Assembly: GCA_947311845.1 (NCBI GenBank) | Contig: CAMZMU010000071.1 | Location: forward strand, 25,642,058-25,706,057 | Reading direction: 5' to 3' | Source of the DNA: Poa pratensis | Taxonomy: Eukaryota; Streptophyta; Magnoliopsida; Poales; Poaceae | DNA length: 64,000 nucleotides | Part shown: positions 42,910-55,950 of the stretch, one piece after another | Layout of the letters: the number at the start of each line of letters is the position of its first letter | Position numbering within the stretch: the first letter of the stretch is position 1 | Notes under the pieces: generated by a model | What the model saw: only the letters and a program-made list of their open reading frames with translations | Databases searched by the model: none | Told to the model about the DNA's origin: nothing | Translations under genes and position numbers: made by a program

Positions 42910-45900
42910 ATGATGATTCCAGTATCTAAGACACGCTCCCGCACACCTATAAGCTTGCCCAAGCCTGGTCTGTCAAAGTTTAAAAGATTGAAGCAAAGGC
43001 TGCAAATGAAAGTGCGAGCCCCTGAAGAACCTATAGACCCTTTACTTGAAGATGATATAGAAGATGGTCAACTCCCTCAGCAAGATGATGCCCCACCTCC
43101 TCAACCTGATGACCAAGAACCACAGAATGAAGAAGTTGGACAGGGGAATAAAAACAATGTACTGCTTGTCTTTTTTGCTTGTTCATAACTATTTTTCAGT
43201 TCTTTTCTAGTTTTAATTTTTGCCTGTAGTAAAGTTTTGGAACCAAATGGAAACTCATGTTTTCTTACCTGGCAGAGTGGTCTTTTCAACCGTGCCTCTC
43301 CAATGAAGATCTTCAGAGTATGCAAAGCTTTCACTAAGGACCAGTGTGAGGTTATAGTCAGTGCAGACTTGGGAGACATTCTTCAGTGGAAGGTTTCGAA
43401 GCTTATTCCTGAGCTATGCAAATTCTTGATGGGGTGCTTCAACCCAGATACGTGCGAGTTGGATTTTGGTGCTAGGGGCAGGGTTCCAATAGACCTGCAG
43501 TCAGTTGTCAGCGTTCTAGGACTGCCCATGGGCAGCACCCCTATTTCTTACTACATGGACACTAAAGCTTCAAAGCAATGCTGGATATGTTTGGGATCAC
43601 GGATGGGAAGCAGCCATCGCTTGCATGGCTTGAAAAAGAACTAGGACCGACACATCCGCCTGACCAGATCTTTTTGAGGAAATTTTGCATATACTTGTCA
43701 TGCGCTGTTTTTGCTCCAACCACTTGCACTGGAGTCAGCCCAAGATGCTACCCTTCTTTGGTTAAAACAGAAGATATGCGCAGTCTAAACTGGCCAAAGT
43801 TCATCATTGACATAATGATCCAGACTGCAAGGGCAAAGGGTACCAAAAATTGGTTTAAGGCTTGCATGCCATATCTGATGGTCAGTTCCTGTTCTTCATT
43901 CTGTTAGGTGTTCAATATGTGTTCTGTTTGCGCTTTTGCACCACTTTGCTATTTTTGGTAAATGTTGTCAAAAAGCCATCTAAGATGTTTCTTTCTTTTT
44001 GCGCAGGTTCGATACGTTGATTCTTTGGAAACAGATGCAATACATGTGCCTGAAGACGGTACTCGAATATGCGTATGGACCAACAAGTTGGTTAGGCTTG
44101 CGGTTGAATTGGATACAAATAGTGATGGATCTTTTGGAAAGCTACCTGTAAGTTGTAGTCTACTCTTTTTTATCCCTTTGCGCATTCTTTTATCTTTTTC
44201 TAAACTGCATTTTTGTTCTGCATTCAAAACTTAATATCTGACCTTGTTTACTTTTTCTTTTTTTTGTTTATAGTTGAAGGCATGTTTCAGGATTAAGGTG
44301 ACTTTATTCTCAGCAGGACCGTCAGTTCTTGACTTGTTTATAAAAACACATGTCCCGGGTGATCTCACAGAAGACGTAAGAGACCATCTCCTTTTTTTGC
44401 ATTTGTTGCACTGTTTTCGTAATTTTTCTGATTAATCACATGTAGTTTTACTGAACCACAATGTTTTTTAATGTAAACTCCATGTCAGATTCTAAATGAA
44501 ATTAATATGCTGCATTTAGTTTTCTTCATGTAGTTTTCTGAAATCACATGTAGTTTACTGAATGTCACTTGTCATGCGTTAACTGTAACAATTTATTGCA
44601 CTGTTTTCGTAGCCTTTTCTGATTAATCACACGTAGTTTTACTGAACCACAATGTATTTTAATGTAAACTCCATGTCTGATTCTACATGAAATTAATATG
44701 CTGCATGTATTTTTTCTTTTCATGTAGTTTTCTGAAACCACATGTAGTTTACTGAATGTCACTTGTCATGCGTTAACTGTAACAAATTTTATTATTGAAC
44801 AGGAATTGGCAAAATACAGAGTAGCTGTCATTGAGATGTGCAATGTCTTTGAGGATGGGCTGGCTCAGTTCTTGAAGAACCTGACAAGCAGTTCAAAGGC
44901 CCCACTTGAGGAGGAGCATCATGAAGGTCATCAACACAGTAATAGAACAAGACGCAGGAAAAATGGACGCACCAGAAAAACGGTAGCGGAAGGAGTGAAC
45001 GGAGATGGGGATGGTGACACTGAGATGTTAATGAACAACACAGCCAAAGACCCAATAGCTGTTCCAGTAATTCTGCATAAGGGGACCAGGAAGAGGGAAC
45101 AGAATGATGAGACCTTGCCTACTGTCAGTGGAAGCTCAAAAAGGCCTAAGTCAGATCATGTTCAGCAAACTGAACCACTCGAGGAAAATCATAACGACTT
45201 GCAGCACAAAGTGGATGAAGTTTCTGCTCCTGGAGATGTACATACTTTTGAGTTGGATTTGGAGATTGCCACAGGCCATGCAGCAGCAAATCCGACGAGC
45301 TTGAGCAACGTTGCAGTCAGCAATGGGAGTACGAATGAAGCTACTGTTGGGCTAGTAATGCCAGGAGTTGAAGCTTTGAAGCAACTTCAGATATATGGCA
45401 CAGGGTCACAGTCTAGTGCAGATGGAAGCAATAATGAGGAGCAGCTAAAATCGGCATCAAAGGAGCCAGCAGTGGAAAATGGCAGTAATGTAGTTTTGAT
45501 GGAAGAACAGCAAAAGACTTCTTTGTGTCAGACTCCAAAGTCAAGTTTAAAAGCTAGAATCCAACCTGGTGACCCGAAATGCAGCCCGAGAACTGGCTCC
45601 AAGCGCGTCACATTTCTACCCGCTCAAGACAGCCCAACTCGCAGCAGACCAGTGACAAGATCCATGTCTCCACTTAAACCCCCATCACCTAGCAAGGATA
45701 GTCCTAACTGGGATGTAGGTTCCAGTGGCATCCCAAACAGAAGCCCACAAAGGCGAACACGCTTTGCTACAGCGAAGATAAATGCAGGCAGGAACATGGA
45801 TAAACAGAACTTACAGACAGTGGATGGTCAACAGGGTCAGTCATCACCACCACTAATGAAGGACAACATGAGCAGGAAGCTTGATTTAGAATTTGGGAGC

Positions 45901-47427
45901 ACTGACTCAGCACCAGAAACGGAACAACAGAGAAGAGAGCGAGAACGGCAAGAACTAATAGATGACTGCCCCACCTTCGACCTTGGTTTGATGACTCCCC
46001 AGTTCCAGCTGTTGCAAATGAAGGACCAGCTGCTTGTGAGGAGAGCTTGTTGTGATTTCTAGCAATGAAGACAGTGGAGATTCACTGGATAAGATCTACG
46101 CTACTATCGAGATGCCTGCAAAGACACAGTTATTGATAAGGGCAAAAGGTTACAAGGATCTACATCCTCACCCTCTGCGCCAAATAGTTACACTCCAGTT
46201 CCGCAAGCTCATCAAAAGAGACTTGTCAAGACAGTAGCTAATCAGAAGTCGCCATACATGCAAGGTGGGAAGAAACTTGTTGCCTCGAAGTCCACATTGG
46301 AAGTGTACAACAAATTATGTTCATATGGGGGCAGAACTGTAGATGACATCAACAAAGAGAAGATAGTTGATTATGGCGACTGGTTCATTTACGTGCGAGA
46401 TTTGGCAGACTCTGTCAAGCCCACTGGTTGGCTCAGTAACTCTACATGCGAACTCGCTTTAAATGTTCTTTCTAAGGAAATGGCAAAACACAAGAAACTT
46501 GTGATGCCACTTACAATTGGGGTTAGTTCAACAACCATTTACTTGTTACTCCACTCTCATCTCCCAATTGTTTTTTATTCTTTTCACGTGATTCTTTTTT
46601 TCCTAATGTGGTTTTTCTATGCAGACAAAGCTGAGGAGTGCAGTATGCATAAATGACCGTGCTGTACAGAAAGCATTCGAGTGTTCGCCTACAAATCGTC
46701 TTGATCATAAGGAATTGGTTAGTGCTGTCACTTGTCATTTTCCAGTTGTACTTACAACCAATTTGTAGACTGGTTCATCATTTTCTGTCCACATAGATTT
46801 TTTAAAAAGAGGTGTCATTCTCTTCTTTTTTTATCAAAATGGTGCAGCTCATGTTCAGTGTTCTCCAAGATCTCGGACCAAACACCAGAGAGACATCTCG
46901 CCGAAAGAACAAAGATTTCACTGGCCACTACTACCTAATAGTTTTGAATCTTAAGGCAGAGAGATTCGAAGTGATGGACTCATTGAGGAAAAAAGGGACT
47001 CCTAGTCTCATGTCAGACTCAGCAGCCATTATTGGCGCCATCAAGCACTTGTGGGCGTTGAATTACAACGGATCGAAAATTGACATATCCAAATGGAGAA
47101 CGGAGTACATTGATACTCCAATGCAAAAAACAAGGTAAACTACATCAGCCATTCCCTTTTTTCCTGCAAATTTTGTTGCCCCCTACATGTTTTGTTTGCA
47201 ATACAGGGCTAGAACTACATCCATTGATCTCTTTTTTTGTTTACTTCTTCGCAAGTTGTGACTGCGGCTACTTCATGCTTCTGTTCATTGAACACTGGGA
47301 TGGGAGGAGATTGGTTCCTGCTTTCACTCAAGCAGACATGCCAACTACGAGGAAACTTCTAATGCAAAAGTGGCTAGACCGCCAAGAGAATTTGATCGCA
47401 TGGCATGAGCTGTTGTTCCCCAACTGA
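42910..47427 (+). pseudogene. ULP1-like (C48 family) cysteine protease, MULE-borne, frameshifted
   Basis: ULP1 proteases cleave SUMO-like modifiers. Exons: 42910-43158, from about 43273 to 43880, 44007-44147, 44274-44375, 44803 to 46521, 46625-46717, 46848-47134, 47256-47427. The first half holds a conserved helical domain often fused in such MULE proteins (LDFGARGRVPIDLQSVVSVL, ICVWTNKLVRLAVELD). A long Ser/Lys-rich linker follows, then the C48 core: His in DFTGHYYLIVLN, Asp in FEVMDSL and Cys in SCDCGYFML, so the catalytic residues survive. Frame breaks occur near 43575 (1-nt loss), 45987 (1-nt loss), 46045 and between 46100 and 46160, so no full protein can be made. Splice sites otherwise keep phase. 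Confidence 0.78.
44404..44790 (+). repeat. 190-bp tandem duplication in intron of ULP1-like gene
   Basis: The block beginning GCACTGTTTTCGTA at about 44409 recurs at about 44599 with around 90 percent identity. Both copies carry multiple CATGTAGTTTTCT/ACT words. Confidence 0.85.
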
Positions 47428-47723
47428 GCATGCAATAGGTACATGCTGGGCTTTGTACAATCTACCTAGTTTTTGAACTTTTTTTCCCTTCTTGTGTAAT
47501 ATAGCACCATGCAAACTACATTTATGGTCTGCAATGTATTTTCCCGCAATGTTTTTCACCATGCAACATAAAAGCACATAAACCAGACATACATTGGCCA
47601 TTTAGTAAGATGAAATAGTTATCTGTTTACCACAAAATTCTGGGAATACATCCATCACCTAAAGTTACATAGCTTCAAGTACCATTCAGTTTTCCATTAA
47701 CTAAGAAAACTACTTTTCAAATC

Positions 47724-50131
47724 TCAAACCATATTTCGCAATAAATCCTGCTCCATGGGTTCAGGTCCAGGAGTGAGCTTCGAGGGGCAATTGCCCGAAG
47801 TATGATGTATTGAACCACACACAGAACACTTCACAGGTTTCTTGGCCTTCAGATGAAGACCTGACTTCTTTCTTTTCTCCCCTGGACGCCCTCTAGATGT
47901 AGTTGCTGTAGGATCCCTGATACCTTCACCATCAACATCAGGAATCTCCACTTCAGGTGTCCCACCCTCAGTTGGGTTAGCTTTCTTCTTGTTTTTCCGC
48001 TTCGCTGATTCTGATACTTTCAAAGATTTGAGTGCAGTGACTAAGTCACGCATGTACTTATCAGCAAGTGCCGTCGCTTTGTCTGATGTACATGCAAGTT
48101 TCGCAACATCTGTGAAATCATTGCATAGTGTCCCATAGCGTAGAAGGTTCTTCTCCTTGTTGGTCAACTTTCTGTCAGTTGGCACCTCAGGCAAGTCAAT
48201 TTTACTAGCCACAATGTCGTCCTCAGGCGCTGTCCACCTAGGTAGAATATAATGTGCCGGTATACAATCAGTTGCACCGAGTTGCACCATGACCCTCATT
48301 ATATGGCAACACAACAGCCCGTCCCTGTTGAATTTCGAGCACTCGCAAATGTAAGTTGCCTCATCTGCATTAGCATCCACCCTGTAACTCCTCCTCCCAT
48401 ACCCAAAAACAGACCCTCTAATTGGAACAACATCAAATATTTGCCCACCAGCATGGTTGGCATTATATGATGTAATTTTCCTTAGCTCACCACGGAAACG
48501 CAAGTATATTTCTCGTGTATAAACCTCCAGTGCTTGCTTCTCCAGAGGGTAATCTGACCAGACCCTAAGTACCTTATCTTCTATTTCAAATTCAGAAGCA
48601 TCATCCGCAACTTCTATCTTCTCCTGTAGTTTCAGATATTGTAGGAAGAAATGTGTGATGCTATTGTTTGGGGTAACGTATTTCTTTAGAACTGCATTGA
48701 AACCCTCACTGCGGGAAGTAGTCTGAAGGAAGGGGAAAAAGCGATCCCTGAAGTAAGCTGGAACAAAAGTAGTCCGCAGATCGTAAAGATCTTGCAAGTG
48801 GGTATTATCTCCAACATTATGCTTCAAGATCATCGCTGCCCACCTCATCTCAAATTCATCTTCAGTCATGCTGTGATCAATTGTTTCATTTAGATCTCGA
48901 CGTAGTTCCTCATGTTTTGACATAAAGTTCCCCAAGACGCTCTGCGCATTTTGCATGATATGCCAGCGACAATTCCTGTGGCATGCATCTGGAAATGCTA
49001 CCAAAATGGCACTCCTCATGGCTCCATCTTGATCAGTAATGAAATTCTGTGGCTGAACACCATCCATAGCCTCAAGGAACGCCTCATAAAGCCATACAAA
49101 ATCAGCCACTGTCTCATTCCGGAGGAACCCACACCCTAGCTGAATAGAGTGGCCGAACCGGTTTATCCCAATGAAAGGCGCAAATGGCATTTTGTACTTG
49201 TTAGTCATGTAAGTGCTGTCAAACGACAAACAGTCATTGTATGTCTTGTATGCTGTCCTTGCTGCCCCATCAACCCAGAAGATACGGTCTGCACTGTTAG
49301 CATGGTCCTTATGTATTTTGTAAGTGAAATCTGGATCATCTTTCTGAATTAGCTTGAACTGTTCAACCAGCATCTTCATGTCCTTGTTTGTGGTCTCTTC
49401 ATCAATGGTAGCCATGAAGTTGCTAACATCCTTCTTCACATATGGAACATTTGCTAGCTTGCCATACAACTCAGCCATAATTGACATCACCCTGCCAGCA
49501 GATAGGTTAACCTTATGTAGCAACTTTATGAACTCCTTCTCCTCTCTAGGAATGCCTCTATGTGACCTTAAGTATCTCTTCAAACTGAACTTCTTGATGC
49601 ATGGATGGTTGTGTTCCTCAACAAACATGGTCACATGCCATTTCTCCCCTCTCCTCTTAACTCTTAGACGTGCCCTGCAGTCTGTCTTCTTTGTGATGCT
49701 CCGGTTTCGCTGCCTTACCGGTGGCACAGCCTGCTCATTGATGTCATCTGTTTTTCCACTTTTGTTGCACACGAATAGGCACTTGTCTTTCTGCTTGTCC
49801 ATAGCTGATTGCCTAGATGTACTTGCTTTGATTGAGAAACCAACTTGCTTGGCATATTTGTTGTAATGTAGTTTTGCTTCTTGCCAACTCTCAAAGATCA
49901 TGTCAGGATATGGTGTCTGGATGTTATTCTGGCTGCTAGGTGTTGACTGAACTTCATCTTCACTGCCCGAATCTTCGCTAGATAGCGTCTGCCCTGTGCC
50001 CGCGGCGGTGTCAGCAGATGTCTGTATTGGTTGTAATACAGGAACTTCTTCACCTTCTTCATGCCAACTGGCTCGCTATCATCATCTGCAGCTGGAATGT
50101 TCAAATCAATACCACCAGCTGCAAATTCCAT
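47724..50131 (-). CDS. MURA-type (FAR1-related) transposase
   Basis: The transposase cuts and joins MULE ends. The main minus-strand frame (49901-47724, 725 aa) holds an N-terminal FAR1-type DNA-binding domain (ESWQEAKLHYNKYAKQVGF, KKTDCRARLRVKR, FVEEHNHPC). Next is a MULE DDE core (SFDSTYMTNKYKMPF, NFITDQDGAMRSAI, CRWHIMQNAQ), then a SWIM zinc finger (CECSKFNRDGLLCCHIMRVM). A C-terminal zinc knuckle follows (CSVCGSIHHTSGNC). An upstream segment from an ATG at 50131 (MEFAAGGIDLNIPAADDD) is one nucleotide out of frame with it near 50071. Either the true start lies in the long frame or a 1-nt deletion inactivates the leader. The core is open end to end, so activity cannot be ruled out. Confidence 0.85.
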
Positions 50132-50747
50132 GACTTTTTTCTGCATGAAAAACCATAACTGTATCAGGGCACATGTTTTATTTTTGCATGGAAAACTTCA
50201 TGTATGCATAAAAAAGTACCAAGTTCTTTTTTTGTTGCTGATTTTTCTACATATGTTTCTGTATGCAAGCTACATTCAAGTCCCCCTAAAATTTACTATG
50301 CAACTGACATGATCCTTTTGCATTTATCACAGCCAAAACTACATGGAGAAGTCACAGGTCCAGCCAGCTAAAGGTACTTTGCAGAGGAGTTTTTGGGGGG
50401 ACAAATCTACATGTCTATGTGGTGCCAAGTTCCTGATCTACTATAGGTTCCTGACCTACATGTACTTGGCCTCAATTTCCAGTACTTACAGTTTCCAGAA
50501 CCAACACTCCTATGCTGCTTCTATGCTACCCAGAACCAATTGTTTTTCAGCGAATTATGTGCTGACAGTGGAGTTTCTTCTACTATTCGAACCTTTTCTC
50601 TGACTTTTTACATCTGAAAATCTGTGGGGGAATACTGCAGTGTGCATTACCGGAAGGTTTTCCTGGCACTGATGCCTCCTGGATGTTTTTCTTCTGGTTT
50701 TCTTCCTTACAAATCTGCTAGTTTTCTCTGCAGAGGGAACTTATGGG

Positions 50748-53700
50748 GTGTGGGGAGGGTACAGGCGTGTGTGCAATTGGTTTTACTTGAGCTTTCTTAC
50801 ATCGCTTGCTGGGGCTGCTGGAGGTGGTAGGTACGAATCTCCTACCGGCGGCTGCCGGCGGCTCCTGGAGGAAGAAGGGAACAAGGAGAAGAAGCAGGTA
50901 GGGTTTTGCCTGGGGGCATCCCAGACGAACCTTCATCTGCCGCCGCTACCGATTTCATCCGCTACTCCCGCCGCGCTGCTTCCCTCCCCCATCCAAAACT
51001 CTTCCTCTCCTGCCATCCTTTCTGGGAGTATATACATAGACGTGTTCGATCTGCTCACTCTGCTTCGGCCTTTAGCCTGCAGGATCGATTTTGTGTCATC
51101 AGATCATCACACCCTTTCGCTCAGGTTCTCAACCGGGTTAACTACCCTCTCCCCCCATAAGTGGATTGCTGCAGCCACTCATTCAGAAATCTCCATGGCT
51201 GCTATGTCGCAAAAAATTTCAAGATGTAGACTGCTTCTTGATGCTACTAGTTCAGGTCACCAGTCTACAGGAGCAGGGCTAAATCCTGCTATTGGTGATG
51301 CACGTACTGTGGCACCTCCTGCTATTGGCTTGAAGTTCATCGGATGGAATTGCAGGGGAAAGGGTAGAAGCCTTAACAATTCCAGGAAAATGGAGTACCT
51401 AGCCAGATTAATGTATTCCACCGGTGCACAGGTAACTTTTGTTTCAGAAACTAGATCTTCAAAATGTACTGCTTCCCAGTTGAATGCTCGTTTTAACTTG
51501 TCGGGTAGTTTTGTAGTACCTTCGGAAGGTCTCTCCGGGGGCCTTTGGTTGCTCTGGACTGATGAAATCCTTCTCTCGGTCAAGTTTTCTAATAGATATC
51601 TTATCCTAGCTCTAGTTAAACATTTATCTACTAATGTTGAGTTTGTGCTGGCTTGTGTTTACGGAGACCCTCATCATCGTCTTACTCAAATTATTTGGGA
51701 TCATATTTCCAATTTTATTTTTGATAATCTCGACAAGCCAGTAGTTTGTTTTGGTGACTTCAATGACATCTTGAGTGATATGGACACTACCTCTATCAAT
51801 GTAAAAAAGAATTGTTTGCGTGCTCTTAATACTTTCATCAAGCAATGTGGTCTTTTTGATTTAGGTTACAGTGGTCCAGCTTACACTTGGACAAACAAGA
51901 GGTTTTCTTCTACTCCCATTTATGAGAGACTAGATCGTTGTCTTACCAATGCAGAATGGTGTGCTTTTTATCCTAATACGAATGTTTTCAACTTACCTAT
52001 CATGCTCAGCGATCATGCCCCCATTCTTATCTCTACTGAATCAAAACTGCACAAGCCAAAACTTACTTTCAAATTTGAGAATTGGTGGACTTATGAAAAA
52101 GATTTCCAGGGTGTTGCTCAAAATGCTTGGAATGCTTCTAATAATAAACCCTTCCATGCTAGAACCACTAACCTTGCAGGAACTTTGAAGAGATGGTGCA
52201 AGAAGAAAAAGCCTATCCAAGAACAACTTAATTCCATACAAAATCAGATCAACGAAATTCAAATGAAGCCGGTGCAGCAGCAGGATCACAATCTGGAGGT
52301 CAGTCTTATTGGACAATATGAAGAAAACCTTACCAAGCTCACTGAATATTATCGTCAACGTGCAAAAAAACATTGGGCTACTCAAGGTGATAGAAATACT
52401 GCCTTCTTTCATAATGCAGTTCAAAAGCGTAAGCGTCGAAATCGCATTGTTTCGATTAGGGACGCTCACAGAAATGATCTGTTTGATCCTCATGATATTG
52501 CAAACGAATTTGTACAGTACTTCAAATCTATTTTTCGTTCCTCCATAGCTAACAATGACAGGACCATCCTAAATACAACTTTGCCGCAAGAAACTGGAGA
52601 TTTCACCTACTCGGTCCCTGACAAGCAGGAGGTTTGGGGAATACTCAAAGCTATGAGGAAAAACGCGTCACCAGGACCTGACGGATTTAATGTGACATTT
52701 TATACATCAGCTTGGGCTTGGATTGGAGATGATGTAACAAACATGGTAAGAAACTTTTATATTACAGGTAAGTTGCCACCTCATCTCAATGATACACAAA
52801 TTGCTCTGATTCCGAAGAAACTCACTTGCCATCTACCTTCCGACTTCAGACCTATAAGCTTGTGTAATGTCGTTTATAAAATTATTGCAAAATCTCTTGC
52901 AAACAGATTAAAAAAGCATCTTCCTGATTACATTCACCCATCTCAACAAGCTTTTATTGAAGGTAGGCGTATAAGCAATAATATTATTGTCGCTCAGGAG
53001 ATTGCCCATTCCTTTTCTCTTGCTTCTTGGAAAAGCCTCGATTTCATGTTAAAAATTGACCTTGCCAAAGCCTTTGATAGAGTAGAATGGCACTTCATTG
53101 TCTCGGCTCTCTCACGTAAAGGGCTTCATGATCATTTCATAAATCTTGTGCATGCTTGCATCTCCTCGCCCACTTTTTCAGTAATCATTAATGGTCAATC
53201 TTTTGCCAATTTCAGTAGTAGCAGAGGTATCAGGCAAGGATGTCCCCTGTCACTGTATCTTTTTGTTTTTGCAGTGAATGAATTATCTTTGGCACTTCAG
53301 GACGCCCTGCAAGTCAATCATCTGCAAGTCAATCATCTCACAGGCATCTCACTTGGACCAAATTGTCCTCCTATCCACTCATTGATGTTCGCGGATGACC
53401 TCATTGTTTGTGGTAAAGCTAATGTGCAGGAGGCTCAAGCTATCTCTCAAATACTTGATAATTTTTGCCATGATTCAGGACAATCACCGAACTGGAGCAA
53501 ATCTGGGATTCTATTTAGCAAAAATGTTACCATGCAGGTTAAAGAAGATATTAGAAGAATATTTCCAGCTCCAGACATTGACAATTCCTTCACACATTTA
53601 GGCCATCCTCTCGTTCTGCCCTCCAAAGACAGATCGGCTGCTTATACCTTTGTATATGAAAAATTCAAATCCAAACTTTCCACCTATAAAGCCAACCGTC

Positions 53701-55599
53701 TTTCACATGCAGCTAGATTAACACTCATAAAGTCTGTATTCTCCTCCATTCTGGTCTACTACATGTCGAACATTCTTTTTACAAAAAAGTTCTCGCAAAG
53801 CTCACGGCGATTATTAGGAACTTTTGGTGGACAGGTGTTTAGGAGGATCAAACGACTAGAAGTCTTTGCTTAAGGGCATGGGCAGACGTTTGTATTGAGA
53901 AAAATATAGGTGGTCTTGGTATTAGGAATTTGCAGGCAATTAACCAAGGACTTATCGTCTCGACGGCGTGGAGATTGGCGAAAGAACCTCAAAGCCTTCT
54001 GGCTCAGATTCTCAAGGCTAAGTATCATCATGATACTTCCATTTGGAGAGCCAAACCTAATAAACCTAAATCAGCCTTCTGGTCTGCAATCTTAAAGGTA
54101 AAACCTCTCTTAATTTCAGCTACTACATATCAAACTGTTGATGGAAACAGCTCTATATGGAGCTCTCCTTGGTTTGCTGGTTGGGAAAGTATCTATGATA
54201 GTCTCATCTTACAAGAACAACCTTTTGTTTACCCTGCACAAGTTAAAGATCTTTGGATTCCTGGCCATAAAATTTGGAACACCAATTTGATCAATTCTCT
54301 GTTTAGCCCTGAAATTGCAAACACTATTTTTCAAACTCCCATTATTAATGCAATTGGGCAGGATACTTTGATTTGGAAACTAACCCCAACGGGCGAGTTC
54401 TCTTCCAAAAGTGCTTACAAGCACTGCTTCAACAACCTTCAGCTCCCTCCAAGGCAAAGGCCCAAAACGGTTTCTACCCAGGTTATTTCTCTCCTTAATC
54501 AGGTATGGCGTGACAAGCATTTGGCGCCACACATTCAAACTTTTGCTTGGAGACTACTCAGGAAAGCGCTTCCTACGGGTAAGAGGGCTAGCAAATATTC
54601 AAAGCATATCAATGAAAGCTGCTCTAGATGTGGCAACATAGAAGACGAAATGCATATGTTGTTTTTATGCCCTTTTTCTAAGGCATCTTGGTACTGCTAT
54701 CCTTGGTTTATTAAAATTGACTTTATAGCTGAACATCATCGTACCATTCCTGATATGATCCAAACTTTGCTCACTTCTCAACATCCACAAATAAACTCTA
54801 CTGCACTTTATACTTTTCTGTGGTGTCTTTGGAAAGCTCGGAACGATACTTTATTTTGCAGGAAAGTGTGCAGGCCTTCCAAGTGTTTGCGGCAGCGGAT
54901 GCAATAATCAAAGGAACCGCAATGGAGACATGTGAGTTGGATAGGCAGCAAGGAAAAGAACATGTACAGGATAAGCAATTGCAAGCATCTCAAGCTTCTT
55001 CACAATTCCAGGATGCCATTATGTTTGCAGGGAATCATATATTTTGTGATGCAGCCTGGGAGAAAAGCGGAGGAACTGAAAACAGCCAAGCTGGACTAGG
55101 CGTTATTATCATCATGCAGGGCAATCAACATGTCAAGCAATTACATGTTTCAGCACTCTCGCCGCCAGTTTCATCACCACTCCAGGCAGAGTCCTACGGA
55201 CTACTTGTAGCTACTAAGTTGGCTGATATACTTCAGGTTCAAGAGCCCCATTTTTACTCAGATTGCTTGGTGCTAACCTCGGCAGCAAAATCGCAGTCTG
55301 TCTTTGATGCTCCAGGCCATTGGGAGAACAGACCTCTACTTGCAGCTATTAAGGCTGCTCCCTCCTTCCATTGCGACAGGATTGCCCACATCAGCAGAAG
55401 CAACAATGTCAAAGCTGATCATCAAGCACGTTTAGCTCTTAAAATTCGTAACAGATCTTTAGCTATTCGTTGCTTAAGTTCAGAAGCAGGTCAATGTCCA
55501 GGAAAGGACATACTCTCTGTATCTAGCGTGACTCCATTCACGCTGCTATCTGTAAAGTGCACCTAAATTGAATAAAATCTTTTATGTTCAAAAAAAAAA
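50748..55599 (+). mobile_element. L1-type LINE with RNase H domain
   Basis: GC-rich leader (50748-51190), ORF2-like coding region (51195-55566) and an A-run at 55590-55599. No ORF1 (gag-like) region was found before ORF2, so the 5' end is truncated or fused to MULE sequence. Target duplication not found. Confidence 0.8.
51195..55566 (+). pseudogene. LINE ORF2: endonuclease, reverse transcriptase, zf-RVT, RNase H
   Basis: Domains in order: AP endonuclease-like (FIGWNCRGKGRSL, CFGDFNDILSDMD, LPIMLSDHAPILIS), then reverse transcriptase (DFRPISLCNVVYKIIAKSLA, LKIDLAKAFDRVEW, IRQGCPLS, LMFADDLIV with the catalytic Asp pair). After these come a zf-RVT region (WRLLRKALPTGKRAS, CSRCGNIEDEMHMLFLCPF) and RNase H (IFCDAAWE, QAESYGLLVA, HISRSNNVKADHQAR). 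The frame breaks near 53790 and 54870, and an in-frame TAG lies near 53838. It encodes target-primed reverse transcription machinery but is inactive. Confidence 0.88.
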
Positions 55600-55950
55600 G
55601 ATGTACTTTTTTATATTGTTGGTTCGTTCGTTTGGTGGTTGTGTTTCGTCCGCGTCCTGGGGCGTGCAGCCAGGAAAACGACAAAAAACGACACGCGACG
55701 CGCTGGACCGTGCCTTTCCTATTTTGGACTGCCGGGAACGCGCTTATCTTTTTCGGGTGGGGCACCGTGGAGCGCAAAAAAGTGCGCGCGCACTGTGTAT
55801 CCTCGTCCACGCCTAAAACGCCGCAAGGGGCGTCACGGACAGCCGGAAATCAACGGGGAGACGCCAGCCGAATCAAGTACCCACAAGACGTCCTGCACTG
55901 GCCCCAGACCTTCGATTTAGGAAGAGAAAGTTTCCGTAACAGGCAGCAGT
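55600..55950. other. GC-rich intergenic DNA between LINE and ERA1
   Basis: No gene. Contains a palindromic GTGCGCGCGCAC at 55781-55792. Confidence 0.35.

Larger units (their letters stand above)
41330..50740. mobile_element. Mutator-like element carrying ULP1-like gene and transposase
   Basis: Two convergent genes, a ULP1-like protease (plus) and a FAR1-related MURA transposase (minus), with stop codons 296 bp apart. This matches the cargo of ULP1-carrying MULEs known in plants (Kaonashi-type). Noncoding parts are studded with ACATGTAGTTT-type words. Terminal inverted repeats and a 9-bp target duplication could not be located, so the borders are approximate. An L1-type LINE lies against or inside the right side. 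Confidence 0.65.

Noticed and set aside
49811..55610. AGATGTACTT near 49811 and after the LINE poly(A) at about 55599 as a LINE target duplication
   Set aside because: The left copy lies inside the coherent transposase coding sequence, about 900 bp before any LINE sequence.
41347..55773. ACGGTGCTCCACC (41350-41362) and inverted ACGGTGCCCCACC (about 55755-55768) as MULE terminal repeats
   Set aside because: Only a 13-base core matches and similarity does not extend outward, so this could be chance. Copies of the family are needed to set the ends.
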